Shown here: one piece after another, positions 41,780 through 50,761 of the stretch
Numbering within the stretch: position 1 is the stretch's first letter
Layout of the letters: each line of letters opens with the position of its first letter
NCBI GenBank assembly: GCA_946479745.1
Contig: CAMLGZ010000010.1
Location: 1 to 64,000, forward strand
Direction of reading: 5' to 3'
Origin: an uncultured Pseudoxanthomonas sp.
GTDB lineage: Bacteria; Pseudomonadota; Gammaproteobacteria; Xanthomonadales; Xanthomonadaceae
DNA length: 64,000 nucleotides
Position numbers and translations under genes: made by a program
The notes under the pieces: model-generated
Databases searched by the model: none
What the model was told of the DNA's origin: nothing
Seen by the model: the letters and a program-made list of their open reading frames with translations, nothing else

Positions 41780-41893
41780 GCGGGACGATTAGACATGTTT
41801 TAAAGACAAAACACAACTTAAAGTCCTAACTGGCTCCCTAAGATGGCAATCAGGCGCTCACCGAGCGCCCCTATCCCAACTGGAGCCATCAGC

Positions 41894-42430
41894 ATGTCCC
41901 GTATCCCTCTCGTCAATCCAAACGACACTACCGCCGATCGCAAAGCCATCTTGTCGGACATCCACGCAGCCTTCGGCGCCACGCCGAACATGTTCAAGAC
42001 GGTCGCCAACTCTCCCGCTGCTTTGAAGAGCATGTGGGGCTCATTTGCCGCTCTGGGCGCCGGCGTGATTCCCGCCAAACTCGGCGAACAGATCGCGGTG
42101 GCCATTGCGAATCGCAATTCGTGCGAATACTGCCTTGCCGCGCATACGGCGCTTGGCCGCAAGGCGGGTGCGGAAAGCCGGGAGATGACGGCCGCCCAGG
42201 AAGGAAAATCCGAAGATCCCAAGACCGCCGCTGCGCTCGCTTTCGCGCTCGCTGTGGTTGAAAACCGGGGCCAGATCGCCGATGCCGATGTGCAGGCGTT
42301 GCGCTCTGCCGGCTACGGCGACGAAGAGACCGTCGAGATCCTGGCGCATGTGGCGCTCAATCTGTTCACGAACTACGTCAACGTCGCGTTCTCGGTGCCC
42401 GTGGATTTTCCGGCGGTGAGGCTGCGGTAA
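41894..42430 (+). CDS. Carboxymuconolactone decarboxylase family protein (AhpD-like)
   Basis: 178 residues from the ATG at 41894. The CMD signature is clear: NSCEYCLAAHTALGRKAG (about residues 75-92) with the CxxC pair and catalytic histidine of AhpD-like peroxidase-reducing proteins, plus NMFKTVANSP near residue 35. Members act as alkylhydroperoxidases or ring-opening decarboxylases; AhpD-like redox activity is the more likely here because CxxC and the following H are intact. Divergent from an AraC regulator. Confidence 0.9.
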   Translation: MSRIPLVNPNDTTADRKAILSDIHAAFGATPNMFKTVANSPAALKSMWGSFAALGAGVIPAKLGEQIAVAIANRNSCEYCLAAHTALGRKAGAESREMTAAQEGKSEDPKTAAALAFALAVVENRGQIADADVQALRSAGYGDEETVEILAHVALNLFTNYVNVAFSVPVDFPAVRLR

Positions 42431-42436
42431 GGACCG

Positions 42437-42467
42437 TAGGCTGGGTTGGCTTCACCAACCCAGCGCT
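42437..42467. repeat. REP-type palindrome, GGGTTGG-CACCAACCC family
   Basis: TAGGCTGGGTTGGCTTCACC followed by AACCCAGCG; the stem CTGGGTTGG/CCAACCCAG is 9 bp and perfect. It lies between the convergent CMD and SRPBCC genes and can serve as a bidirectional terminator. Confidence 0.65.
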
Positions 42468-42476
42468 CCATCACGA

Positions 42477-42971
42477 TCATTGATCGGGATACGGATCCTG
42501 CGGCCCGTTCGGAAAACGATCCGCTACCAGATTCAACTCGATGCCGTGCTCAAGAAGCGCTTTGAGGCCCGCCAGCGTCCATGTGAATCCTTGGCCTGCA
42601 CTGGACACATACTGAACAAGCTCGTCGGCGTCGCCGGTCCAGCCGGATTCGGCGATGCTGACGAAAGTCGTGCCACCTGATTGCGGCGCGAACTTCCATT
42701 CCACGGTGGTGCGGCCGCTATAACCGTCCCACTCGATGACGATGCGCTTGTCGGGCTCGATCGCCTTGACCGCCACTTGCGTCGACGCACCATACATCTC
42801 CCATTCCCATTTGACCTGTTTGCCCGCTTCAAGTCGGCCACTGCTCCTGGTGAACCAGAATCTGGTCGTGACCTCCGGGTCGATGAAAGCCGCAAACACT
42901 TCGGCAACAGGCTTGCGGATAAGCATGCCCGTCTTTGCAACCGGCGGCTGTTTGAGCTGACTGTCGTTCAT
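42477..42971 (-). CDS. SRPBCC (AHSA1/START-like) domain protein
   Basis: 164 residues from the ATG at 42971. The pattern KTGMLIRKPVAEVFAAFIDP, RFWFTRSSGRLEAG, KWEWEMYGAST, KRIVIEWDG and a C-terminal long helix (GFTWTLAGLKALLEHGIEL) is that of the AHSA1 branch of SRPBCC, which forms a hydrophobic ligand-binding cavity. No ligand known. Two other SRPBCC genes are at 56048 and 56734. Confidence 0.87.
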   Translation of the reverse strand: MNDSQLKQPPVAKTGMLIRKPVAEVFAAFIDPEVTTRFWFTRSSGRLEAGKQVKWEWEMYGASTQVAVKAIEPDKRIVIEWDGYSGRTTVEWKFAPQSGGTTFVSIAESGWTGDADELVQYVSSAGQGFTWTLAGLKALLEHGIELNLVADRFPNGPQDPYPDQ

Positions 42972-43143
42972 GCCGATCCCTTTCCAGATTGCGGAAATAA
43001 TTTTCCGGACGCGATGTTGCGGGATCGAAGTCTTACTCCCGCCATCGTTAAGAACCCGTATGCTGACGAGAAATCGCGTTTCACGGAACGAAAGCGTCAT
43101 CGACGCCGCTGCGTCGTCTTCCCCACGATTCCTCCACCCGCGA

Positions 43144-43599
43144 TCAGCTGCCGGCAGATGGAATCTCAAGCGGCGTACGCGCACGGTTTACCGCCAGGAT
43201 GGACGCATCGCCGGGATCGCGCAGAAGATGCACCTGGGTACCGGCTACGCAGAACTGCGGCAGCAGCGCATCATCGATGAGCGTGCGCACCGCTGCGGAG
43301 TACGAAGAGCCTGCGTCCTCGAATACCTTTAGCGAGAGTTCGACCGCATGCACCTTCTGGCCATGCGTGCCGCCGCGCGTCAATCCATGCTCCGAGCGTT
43401 TGAGCGACTCGATCTCGGCTTGAATCGGAACGCCGCTGTATTCAAGGCGCCGCCAGATATTGGCTTCGGCGGAATAGATGCGGTTCTCGCGCGTGGCGAC
43501 GATCACCACCGACACGCCGGCCACCAGGACTGAGCCCATTACTATGGCGAACACGCTCCACAGGAAAATTTCGATGTCGGAGGTCCCGTCGTGGCCCAT
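43144..43599 (-). CDS. Membrane-anchored protein of unknown function
   Basis: 151 residues. One membrane span (about residues 9-33, IEIFLWSVFAIVMGSVLVAGVS split by charge at the start) leads to a soluble domain with RLEYSGVPIQAEIESLKRSE and KVHAVELSLKVFEDAG, resembling short SHOCT-less bacterial membrane proteins with an OB-like domain. No family named. Opposite strand to the similar-sized 43892 gene, which also has one span and a soluble domain. Confidence 0.5.
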   Translation of the reverse strand: MGHDGTSDIEIFLWSVFAIVMGSVLVAGVSVVIVATRENRIYSAEANIWRRLEYSGVPIQAEIESLKRSEHGLTRGGTHGQKVHAVELSLKVFEDAGSSYSAAVRTLIDDALLPQFCVAGTQVHLLRDPGDASILAVNRARTPLEIPSAGS

Positions 43600-43891
43600 G
43601 CCACCCGCTATGCGGGAGTCTAGGAATCGCTTATGTCACACGCGTGACGCAAAGGACGGCGGAGAACAGGGTCGAAGTACGTGTTCCTAGAGGGCAAGGG
43701 GGCCCTTGGGCTCGAAGCATTCGTGCGGCGTCGAGTACCGCGATTGACCGCCGGGGATGGTCTACACGGATCGCTTGCAGGCAACTGGATATTCATCAGA
43801 CTCGGACACAACGTGGTTCGGACCGTGGGTGCCGCGAAATAACGAGACCACCAACGGTAAACTGCCTTTCCACCCCTCTTGGCGCTGATCG

Positions 43892-44296
43892 ATGGACTCA
43901 TTCTTCACGGCGGTGTTCTGGTCCGCATTCGCGGCCGTCTTGGCGGTGGCACTCTACTTCAGTCTGAAAGCGAACCGATCCATGCGCGACTCATTCGCTG
44001 CGCTCGTCTTCCAGACTCCGGAAGGATCGGTAACAGGGGCCAAGATGCGGGTGGTGAAGGAAGTCCTGGAGAGTACGGGACAGGATCTTGGAGCCTCTCC
44101 GACGACCGGCTTCTTCTATTGCGTGGGACCGGGACCGTCCTATTTCGTCGCCATCGCAAACTTGGAGAGCGCATGGCGAGCCCGGTTTGCCTGGGTCATA
44201 CGGCCGTTGACCGAAGAGCGAATGCGTGGCGCGCTTGTGGGCGACAGCGTGGCTCTGCAAGCCGCTTTCGACAACAACCTGCGTAAGGTGGGTTAA
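43892..44296 (+). CDS. Membrane-anchored protein of unknown function
   Basis: 134 residues with an N-terminal membrane span (about residues 4-26) and a soluble remainder (VLESTGQDLGASPTTGFFYC, GPSYFVAIANLESAW). No family recognised. The 3' end runs into a degraded REP-like stretch (GTTAAAACCATTTTAATGG at about 44291-44309). The 292 bases upstream show no gene. Confidence 0.5.
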   Translation: MDSFFTAVFWSAFAAVLAVALYFSLKANRSMRDSFAALVFQTPEGSVTGAKMRVVKEVLESTGQDLGASPTTGFFYCVGPGPSYFVAIANLESAWRARFAWVIRPLTEERMRGALVGDSVALQAAFDNNLRKVG

Positions 44297-44353
44297 AACC
44301 ATTTTAATGGCTGCACACCTGCCCAACTCCCGGCTGGCGGGTCAACACTCACC

Positions 44354-45406
44354 CTATGCGGTCTGTGGTGAAGGCCCTTCTGTCGCCACCAGCAATACGC
44401 GGCTCGTTACGGTCAGTTCGTAAAGCGAGCGCAGATGTGGGTCTCGTGCGACACGAAGCAACCCTGCCAGGCCCGCCGCTCCCGACTCCGTGGTCTGAGG
44501 CCCGCCGGTATGTAGAAGAATATCCTTCGCATTATTCAATCCGTGCTCCCCGACCAGCACGGTTCCCACATTGTGCCGGCGCAGAATTTCCAGCGCCGTA
44601 GCCGAAGCGACGCCGCACGACAGCATCTCGGCCGACGTGCCCAGATCGCCCGGTACGCGCTCCGGACGTCCAAGGGCCAGGCCCCGCGTCACGCACGCGG
44701 CCGATTCCGGTTCAACCACCACGACTCGGCCTGGTGCCCGCATCACTTCCTTCAACCCATCCGCCAACGCGGCCGCGAGTCCACCCACGCCGGCTTGAAC
44801 GAATAAATGGCTGGGGGAGTCTCTGATGTCGTCCCGAAACTGCGAACCAAGCTCCTGTGCCATCAACGCGTAGCCGGCCATTACGTCCCTGATCACCGGG
44901 TCGTTTGGATCGGCGCTGGTGTCCGCGATCAACAAACTGCCGCCGAGCGCCGCGGTTGCCGCGGCTGCGCCCACGGCGTCGTCATAGGTTCCGCGCACCC
45001 AGACGATCTCGCCACCGCAGGCTTCGATGCGGCGTGCGCGTGCGGGGCTGACGCTTACCGGCAGAAAGATCGAAGCCTGGGCGCCAACCCGTTGCGCCGC
45101 GGCAGCTACGGCCAAGCCATGATTGCCGTCGCTGGCGCAGATAAGCCGCGGCAGTGACGCCTGCGAAGACCGGCTATCGAGCAGATCCGCCAACTCGACG
45201 CTGGCGTATCGCGCAAGCGCCCGTAACCCCGCGACCATTCCTCCCAGCACCTTGAAGTTGCCAAGGGGACGCGCCGCCTCGACTTTCACCAGGACGCGTC
45301 CCACTTCCGCCATGCGCGCAAGCTCGGGCAGATCGATCAATGGAGTGGGGCGATAGTCCGGCCACAGGCGGTGGATTTCAGGCAGATCGGGTGAGAGGTC
45401 GTTCAT
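44354..45406 (-). CDS. PLP-dependent diaminopropionate ammonia-lyase-like enzyme
   Basis: 350 residues from the ATG at 45406. The fold-type II PLP pattern is present: RPTPLIDLPELA, KVEAARPLGNFKVLGG (about residue 50) with the Schiff-base lysine, CASDGNHGLAVAAAAQ (about 95) and QAGVGGLAAALADG (about 205) for phosphate binding. The order and spacing match diaminopropionate ammonia-lyase, which releases ammonia from 2,3-diaminopropionate or D-serine; substrate here is unproven. It is downstream of an Lrp-type regulator gene, on the same strand, and near an M20 peptidase gene. Confidence 0.8.
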   Translation of the reverse strand: MNDLSPDLPEIHRLWPDYRPTPLIDLPELARMAEVGRVLVKVEAARPLGNFKVLGGMVAGLRALARYASVELADLLDSRSSQASLPRLICASDGNHGLAVAAAAQRVGAQASIFLPVSVSPARARRIEACGGEIVWVRGTYDDAVGAAAATAALGGSLLIADTSADPNDPVIRDVMAGYALMAQELGSQFRDDIRDSPSHLFVQAGVGGLAAALADGLKEVMRAPGRVVVVEPESAACVTRGLALGRPERVPGDLGTSAEMLSCGVASATALEILRRHNVGTVLVGEHGLNNAKDILLHTGGPQTTESGAAGLAGLLRVARDPHLRSLYELTVTSRVLLVATEGPSPQTA

Positions 45407-45510
45407 GCGGCCAGTGTTGCCGACAGGCCGTGCCGAATGGCCGCAATCGGCGCGCCGTCGATGCAGGCAAACGGCGCATCCACGGAAGGCCGCCGCTGGA
45501 TCAGCCGGCG

Positions 45511-45984
45511 CTAGTCGACATCGAGCGGCACAGGAATGGTCAGCCCACGCTTGACCACGCCAAGCGCGACATTGGTCGTAAAGCGATGCACGTTGGGGTT
45601 CTCGCTGACCAGGCGCGACATGAGCGCGTCGTAGGTCTCGGTATCGGGCGCGGTGATGATCAAGACGAAGTCGGCTTCCCCGGTCACATAGAAAGCCTGC
45701 TGGATATGGTCCTGCGCGGTCAGCCACACGCGCAGTTGCGACAGGAGCTCGGGCCGCTCCCGCTCGACTTGCAGCGAGACGACGAAGAAAGTGGGGCGGC
45801 CGATCTTGTTGGGATCCAGGATCACGGTTTCCCGGGCGATAACCCCCTGCGCGCGCATGCGGCGCAGGCGCCGCTGTACCGCAGAAGGCGAGAGGTGCAC
45901 CTGTTCGGCCAATTGCTCCGCGGTGCGGGACGCGTCCTCCTGGATCAGGTTGAGCAGCTGGCGGTCGAAGCGGTCTAGTTCCAT
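45511..45984 (-). CDS. Lrp/AsnC family transcriptional regulator
   Basis: 157 residues from the ATG at 45984. LDRFDRQLLNLIQEDASRTA, EQVHLSPSAVQRRLRRM and GVIARETVILDP form the N-terminal HTH of Lrp proteins; the C-terminal RAM/ASNC domain has FVVSLQVERERPELL, YVTGEADFVLII and RFTTNVALGVVK. Such regulators bind amino acids. It lies divergent to the M20 peptidase gene (115 bases between) and upstream of the PLP enzyme gene, and probably controls both. Confidence 0.93.
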   Translation of the reverse strand: MELDRFDRQLLNLIQEDASRTAEQLAEQVHLSPSAVQRRLRRMRAQGVIARETVILDPNKIGRPTFFVVSLQVERERPELLSQLRVWLTAQDHIQQAFYVTGEADFVLIITAPDTETYDALMSRLVSENPNVHRFTTNVALGVVKRGLTIPVPLDVD

Positions 45985-46099
45985 TGCAACGCACTCTACC
46001 TTTGGCGATCGGGGAAAAACCGCAAAACAGGACCGGAAATCGCGCGAAACAACCGCGCTTGTGCCCCTAGCATTCCAGTTTCCATCTGGAGGCCGGCTA

Positions 46100-47518
46100 G
46101 TGGATCTCAATCGTCTCAGGGGCTTCGTCGAGCATACGTGGGAGACCGACGTCATGCCCGCGTTGCTTGAATACATCGCCATCCCCTGCGAATCGCCCGC
46201 GTTCGATCCGGATTGGGCCGGCAGCGGGCACATGGACCAGGCAGTGGAGCTGATGGTCGAATGGATGCGTGCGCGAATCGATGCGTTAACGGGCGCTACG
46301 GTCGAAGTCGTCCGTCTGCCCGGGCGCACGCCGCTGCTTCTGGTGGACGTACCCGGCGAGGTGCGAGCGCCGGTGCTGATTTACGGCCATCTCGACAAGC
46401 AGCCTGCGATGGACGGGTGGAGCGCGGGCCGAAGCGCATGGATGCCGAACCTGGAAGGCGACCGGCTGTATGGCCGTGGTGGAGCCGACGATGGCTATGC
46501 TCTGTTCAGCGCGATCACCGCCCTGCTGGCATTACGCGAGCAGAATCTGCCGCATGCTCGCTGCATCCTCATGATCGAGGCATGCGAGGAGTCCGGCAGC
46601 GCCGACCTACCGTACTACGTGGAGCATCTGGCTCTCCGGCTCGGCGTCCCGGCGGTGATCGTGGCGCTCGATGCGGGCTGCGGAAATTACGACCAACTTT
46701 GGCTGACCACCTCCTTGCGCGGGCAAGCCGCCGGCACGTTGACGGTCCGGGTGCTGCGGGAAGGCATACATTCGGGCGAGGCGTCGGGCATTGTGCCGGC
46801 GAGTTTCCGGATTGCCCGCCATCTGCTGTCGCGGCTCGAAAATCCGCAAACAGGAGAGGTCGTAGCGGACTTCCATACCCTCATACCAGAGGCAAGGATG
46901 CTGCAGGCAGGCGCTGCGGCCACTGCATTGGGCGACGGCCTGTTCGGCCTGCTGCCGTTTGTGCCCGACGCGCGTCCGGTGACCGACGACCTCGCCGAAC
47001 TCGCCTTGAATCGGACATGGCGTCCTCAACTCGCCGTCACCGGCCTGGACGGTCTGCCGGCCGTGATCGATGCCGCGGCAGTCATGCAGCCGGCTACAGC
47101 GCTCAAGCTCAGTCTGCGATTGCCGCCGACCGTCGATCCCGACGCGGCGGCCCACCGTATGAAATCGCTGCTGGAGACAGATCCTCCGTATGGCAGCGAA
47201 GTGACTTTCCAGATCGATCAGGCATCGAAGGGCTGGAATGCGCGTCCGATGAAGCCTTGGTTGCAGGCCAGCCTGGACACGGCCTCACGCAACGCGTTCG
47301 GATATCCTGCCGCGCTGATCGGAGGAGGTGGGGGAATACCCTTCCTGGCGATGCTGGGTGAGCGCTTCCCGGACGCGCAGTTCGTGGTTACCGGCGTACT
47401 GGGGCCGCAGTCCAATGCCCATGGTCCGAACGAGTTCCTGCACCTGCCGACCGCCAAGCGGATCACGGCGGTGGTGGCGCATCTTCTTCATGAAGCGGCG
47501 ACTGTATCTTCGGAATGA
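46100..47518 (+). CDS. M20 family metallopeptidase
   Basis: 472 residues from the GTG at 46100, 8 bases after CTGGAGG. Zinc ligands and the bridging acid of M20 are visible: LIYGHLDKQP (His-x-Asp, about residue 98), GRGGADDGY (about 131), IEACEESGSADLP (Glu-Glu, about 165) and the C-terminal GPQSNAHGPNEFL (His, about 442). The dimerisation domain is inserted at about residues 205-360. Members cleave dipeptides or deacylate amino acids in the cytosol. Divergent from the Lrp gene; fits a small peptide or amino-acid degradation set with the ammonia-lyase-like enzyme. Confidence 0.92.
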   Translation: MDLNRLRGFVEHTWETDVMPALLEYIAIPCESPAFDPDWAGSGHMDQAVELMVEWMRARIDALTGATVEVVRLPGRTPLLLVDVPGEVRAPVLIYGHLDKQPAMDGWSAGRSAWMPNLEGDRLYGRGGADDGYALFSAITALLALREQNLPHARCILMIEACEESGSADLPYYVEHLALRLGVPAVIVALDAGCGNYDQLWLTTSLRGQAAGTLTVRVLREGIHSGEASGIVPASFRIARHLLSRLENPQTGEVVADFHTLIPEARMLQAGAAATALGDGLFGLLPFVPDARPVTDDLAELALNRTWRPQLAVTGLDGLPAVIDAAAVMQPATALKLSLRLPPTVDPDAAAHRMKSLLETDPPYGSEVTFQIDQASKGWNARPMKPWLQASLDTASRNAFGYPAALIGGGGGIPFLAMLGERFPDAQFVVTGVLGPQSNAHGPNEFLHLPTAKRITAVVAHLLHEAATVSSE

Positions 47519-47524
47519 CCCGGC

Positions 47525-47590
47525 CCTTCCAAAGCCGCCCTTCCAAAGCCGCCCTTTCAAAGCCGCCCTTTCAAAGCCGCCCTTTCAAAG
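47525..47590. repeat. 14-base tandem repeat, 4.7 copies
   Basis: CCTTTCAAAGCCGC or CCTTCCAAAGCCGC repeats at 47525, 47539, 47553 and 47567, with a partial fifth unit at 47581. The first two units share a C at position 5 and the later ones a T. It fills most of the gap between the M20 and GST genes. Confidence 0.85.
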
Positions 47591-47613
47591 CATGATCCAT
47601 CCAAGAGAGACCT

Positions 47614-48231
47614 ATGAAGCTCCTGTACCAGACCCATTCTCCGTATGCGCGTAAAGCACTCGTGTTCGCTCATGAGGCCGGAATCGCCGGCCGGATCGAG
47701 GTCGTGCATCATGAAACAAGCCCGACCCAGCGAAACGAGCAGGTGTTCGGCGAGAATCCATTGGGAAAAGTTCCGGTGCTTTTACGCCCGGGCATGGCGC
47801 CGATCTTCGACTCGGACGTCATCTGCGCTTACCTGGACACCTTGCATGACGGGCCCGCGCTGATACCGGGCCATGGGGAAACACGATGGCAGGCGCTGAA
47901 GGTTCAGGCCATTGCGCAAGGCATGGCCGATGCCGGCATCGCGGTGCGCTGGGAAACGGTGCGCCGCCCGGAGCCGTTGCGCTACGCGCCGTTGCGCGAT
48001 GGCTATGTGGAAAAGCTGACGACCAGCTATGACTGGTTGGAGCGGGAGCTGGATGCCGACTCCCCGGTCCACGTGGGGCATATCGCGCTGGCGACGACCT
48101 TGAGCTGGTTGGAGTTCCGCGAGCTTCCGGACTTCCGGGCCGGGCGTCCGCGTTTGGCGGCGTGGGTCGACGCGTTTCAGGAGAGAGCATCGATGCGCGC
48201 GACTCCCTTGTCCGGGGAAACGCACGACTGA
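47614..48231 (+). CDS. Glutathione S-transferase family protein
   Basis: 205 residues. The thioredoxin-like half has SPYARKALVFAHE (about residues 8-20) with a serine/tyrosine active-site region, the cis-proline segment GKVPVLL (about 50) and FDSDVICAYLD (about 66-76), the glutathione-binding motif. The C-terminal helical half includes HIALATTLSWLEFRE. Cytosolic, detoxification or isomerisation; substrate unknown. Starts 96 bases after the M20 gene and precedes a second GST gene by 65 bases. Confidence 0.9.
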   Translation: MKLLYQTHSPYARKALVFAHEAGIAGRIEVVHHETSPTQRNEQVFGENPLGKVPVLLRPGMAPIFDSDVICAYLDTLHDGPALIPGHGETRWQALKVQAIAQGMADAGIAVRWETVRRPEPLRYAPLRDGYVEKLTTSYDWLERELDADSPVHVGHIALATTLSWLEFRELPDFRAGRPRLAAWVDAFQERASMRATPLSGETHD

Positions 48232-48296
48232 CCAGACTGGCTCAGAATGCATTTTCTTTCGTGCCTCCTGGCCTCTGTTTCGAAGGACCACACGCA

Positions 48297-48935
48297 ATGA
48301 AACTGCTCTTCAGCCGCAACCCCAACCCACGCCTTGCAGTGGCGGTGGCACGCCACCTGGAAGCTGAAGTCGAGTTCGAGTTCGCCGCGCCGCAGGCTCC
48401 GGGCCAAAGCGAGCGGTATCGCGCGCTGAATCCGAATTTGCTGTTGCCCATACTGGTGGTCCCGGGCAAGAACCTCTGGGAAGCCGACGCGATCGCCTGC
48501 CGGCTGTCGCGCGACATGCGTTCGGATTTCTGGCGCACCGACGACGACGAGCCGGAGATGGTGCAATGGATCAGTTGGGGCAAGGAGAATTTCGCCAGAG
48601 CCTGCGACATGGTGCATTTCGAACGCGGCACAAAGCAGCGGTACGGGCTTGGCCCGTTGGATCAGCAGCAGGTGGAGGAGGGTTTGAGGCGCTTCGGCAC
48701 GGCTGCTGCAATCCTCGATGCCGAGCTTTCCAGGCGGGCATGGGTGGTTGGGGAGTCGGTGTCCTATGCCGACTTCCGGATGGCCGCGTTCCTGCCCTTC
48801 AACGACGTCGCAGGACTGCCGCTGAGCGAATACCCGTCGCTCAAGCGGTGGTATGGCCAGCTTGAAGCCATCGACGCGTGGCGCGATCCGTTCAAGGGAC
48901 TGGATGCGCCCCCATTGCCGCCGGTGCCGGCCTGA
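48297..48935 (+). CDS. Glutathione S-transferase family protein, divergent
   Basis: 212 residues from the ATG at 48297. The N-terminal half has NPNPRLAVAVARHLE, LNPNLLLPILVV (cis-proline) and LWEADAIACRLS (a variant of the ESxAI glutathione site), and the C-terminal half WVVGESVSYADFRMAAFLP, matching the GST C-terminal helix with its conserved Asp. It is a cytosolic GST homologue; the altered active-site start (NPNPR) makes activity uncertain. Follows the first GST gene on the same strand. Confidence 0.82.
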   Translation: MKLLFSRNPNPRLAVAVARHLEAEVEFEFAAPQAPGQSERYRALNPNLLLPILVVPGKNLWEADAIACRLSRDMRSDFWRTDDDEPEMVQWISWGKENFARACDMVHFERGTKQRYGLGPLDQQQVEEGLRRFGTAAAILDAELSRRAWVVGESVSYADFRMAAFLPFNDVAGLPLSEYPSLKRWYGQLEAIDAWRDPFKGLDAPPLPPVPA

Positions 48936-49031
48936 TTTTCTCCCCTCAACACGAATTTCTCCCCTTGGTTTAACGCGGTCTGCTGTCTCATCGGGCACAC
49001 TAGGCGGGTGGGAAAAGGCCGGGGGGCTGAA

Positions 49032-49538
49032 GTGGACGAAGAAGTAAACGAGTTGGACGGCCTGTGGGGATGGCTGCTGCTCTTCACCGGATTTGTGATT
49101 CTGAAGATTGTCAGGATCGGCTTCCTGATCGCTTCCACTTTCCTGCCCCTGTTTAGCGGCGACAACTGGCATGCGCTTACCAGTCCGGATTCGCCTGCCT
49201 ACCATCCCCTGTGGGAACGCGTCCTTCTTTTCGAACTGGCCGGCCATATCGTCATTGGCGCCATGGCCATGATCGCTCTTGCGTTGCTGGTCGTCCGTTC
49301 CTCGTATGCCCCGAAGTTTTCCATCGGCTTGTTGATGGCAAGTTTCGCGGTGGCTGCCGCCAATTATTTCCTGGCGGCGCAGGTCCCCTCGATTGCGGGC
49401 CAAGGGACCGGCTACGAGAGCCTCGCCGTACTGGTTCGCGCGGCCCTGGCGATGCTGGTCTGGGTGCCGTACTTCCTGGTGTCCAAACGCGTCAAAGCGA
49501 CCTTCGCCTATTCGCCACAGCTCAGCGAATCATCCTGA
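49032..49538 (+). CDS. DUF2569-like membrane protein
   Basis: 168 residues from the GTG at 49032; a GTG at 49008 is an alternative. Four hydrophobic segments (about residues 12-37, 65-86, 93-112 and 128-150). GLWGWLLLFTGFVIL at the start, HPLWERVLLFELAG in the middle and WVPYFLVSKRVKATF at the end match DUF2569 (YagU-like inner-membrane proteins, function unknown). Same strand as the GST genes, 96 bases after the second. Confidence 0.72.
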   Translation: MDEEVNELDGLWGWLLLFTGFVILKIVRIGFLIASTFLPLFSGDNWHALTSPDSPAYHPLWERVLLFELAGHIVIGAMAMIALALLVVRSSYAPKFSIGLLMASFAVAAANYFLAAQVPSIAGQGTGYESLAVLVRAALAMLVWVPYFLVSKRVKATFAYSPQLSESS

Positions 49539-49612
49539 TAGCTCTGAACGCCGGTGCCACGACCACCACAGTCAATACGGGTTGGACAAGAGCATAGGCC
49601 GGGTTGGTTTCC

Positions 49613-50479
49613 TCACCGGCCAATAGACGCATCGCAGCGTCGACAGAAATTTCCCAGCGTTGCCACGAACTCCTTTGGCGCTTCCAGTGGCGAAAACTCG
49701 CCGCCCGGAATCACCGCATGCTCCAGTTCCGAAACACCGGCATGCCTGAGGCCCTGCAGGTAGTCGTCGATCTGTTTCGCATCCGCGTCGCCGCGGAGGT
49801 ACAGCATGGGCGTGCGTATCGACTTCGCTACCGCATTCCGTTCGGCGTCGGGTTCAAGGGAACGATACCAATCGAATCCCGCCTTCAGCGCGTCCGGCCG
49901 CGTGTACGCATCGACAAATGCCGCGCGCATAGGCTCGGTTATCTTTTTGGGGTCTCCAGCCAGAATGTCGATGAAAAAATCGAAATACGGGCGCTCGCGG
50001 CCGGCCACCATGGTTTCGGGCAACCCGGGAATGGCATGAAAGGCGAAATGCCAGATGCGTGGATCGGCGATCAATCTGGACCAGGGATCCAGGCCGGGGA
50101 TCACGGTATTCATGACGACAGCGCCGGCGATGCGATCGGCGTGGTCGCGTGCCGCAGCGAAGGCGATCATGCCGCCGATATCCAGTCCGGCGATCGCGAT
50201 GGACCTGGCGCCCAGCGTTTCAGCGGCTTGCAAGACGATATCGGCCAATGCGGTCTTCTCTGCCGACGATGGTGCGCCGCGTGAAGCGCCCACTGCGGGC
50301 AGATCGAACGCCAGAACGAACCTGTCCGCCGCCAGTTCCTCAAGGACTCCCTCATAGAGAGCGCTGCAGTGCGGCCAGCCATGCAACAGAACGAGCGCTG
50401 GATTTTCGTTGGTGCCTGCAGCGCGGAATCCCAGCTCAATAGGACCCACTGCAACGGTCTCAGGCTTGTTCTTGGACAT
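49613..50479 (-). CDS. Alpha/beta hydrolase with aspartate nucleophile
   Basis: 288 residues from the ATG at 50479, preceded by an ideal AGGAGGAAAA-type site on the minus strand. LVLLHGWPHCSALYE gives the oxyanion region; the nucleophile elbow IAGLDIGGM has aspartate in place of serine, as in epoxide hydrolases and haloacetate dehalogenases. The cap domain follows (RERPYFDFFIDILAG), then a less typical C-terminus (VIPGGEFSPLEAPKEF) where the usual catalytic histidine is not obvious (GGE in place of GGH). That missing histidine questions normal activity. Monocistronic. Confidence 0.82.
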   Translation of the reverse strand: MSKNKPETVAVGPIELGFRAAGTNENPALVLLHGWPHCSALYEGVLEELAADRFVLAFDLPAVGASRGAPSSAEKTALADIVLQAAETLGARSIAIAGLDIGGMIAFAAARDHADRIAGAVVMNTVIPGLDPWSRLIADPRIWHFAFHAIPGLPETMVAGRERPYFDFFIDILAGDPKKITEPMRAAFVDAYTRPDALKAGFDWYRSLEPDAERNAVAKSIRTPMLYLRGDADAKQIDDYLQGLRHAGVSELEHAVIPGGEFSPLEAPKEFVATLGNFCRRCDASIGR

Positions 50480-50761
50480 TTTTCCTCCGAGGCAGTCGCT
50501 GGAAACCAGGGGAAGGAGGCGATGGCGCAGAAGCGCGAGCGAAACGTAATTTGGATTTTCGATATTCGCCCGTACGCCGGTGCGGATTGCCAAAACATCG
50601 TTCCAGGCCGCCGCATGCCGGCCGCGCTGGTGAGAGGCGGCGTAAAAAAACAAGGCATCGAATGCGGCGCAACGACATAGATTGCACGTCCTGTCCGTCT
50701 ACGTCGCGTGATTGGAATGATTTCTGCGAATCGCTTCGATGGCCTTCAAGAAAAACACTTT

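Noticed and set aside
45407..45994. 5' extension of the PLP enzyme reading frame to 45994
   Set aside because: The extension overlaps the Lrp gene in another frame and adds arginine/proline-rich residues outside the PLP fold; the ATG at 45406 gives the expected start.
47525..47590. CRISPR-like repeats
   Set aside because: The units are 14 bases, contiguous and without spacers, and no cas gene is present.
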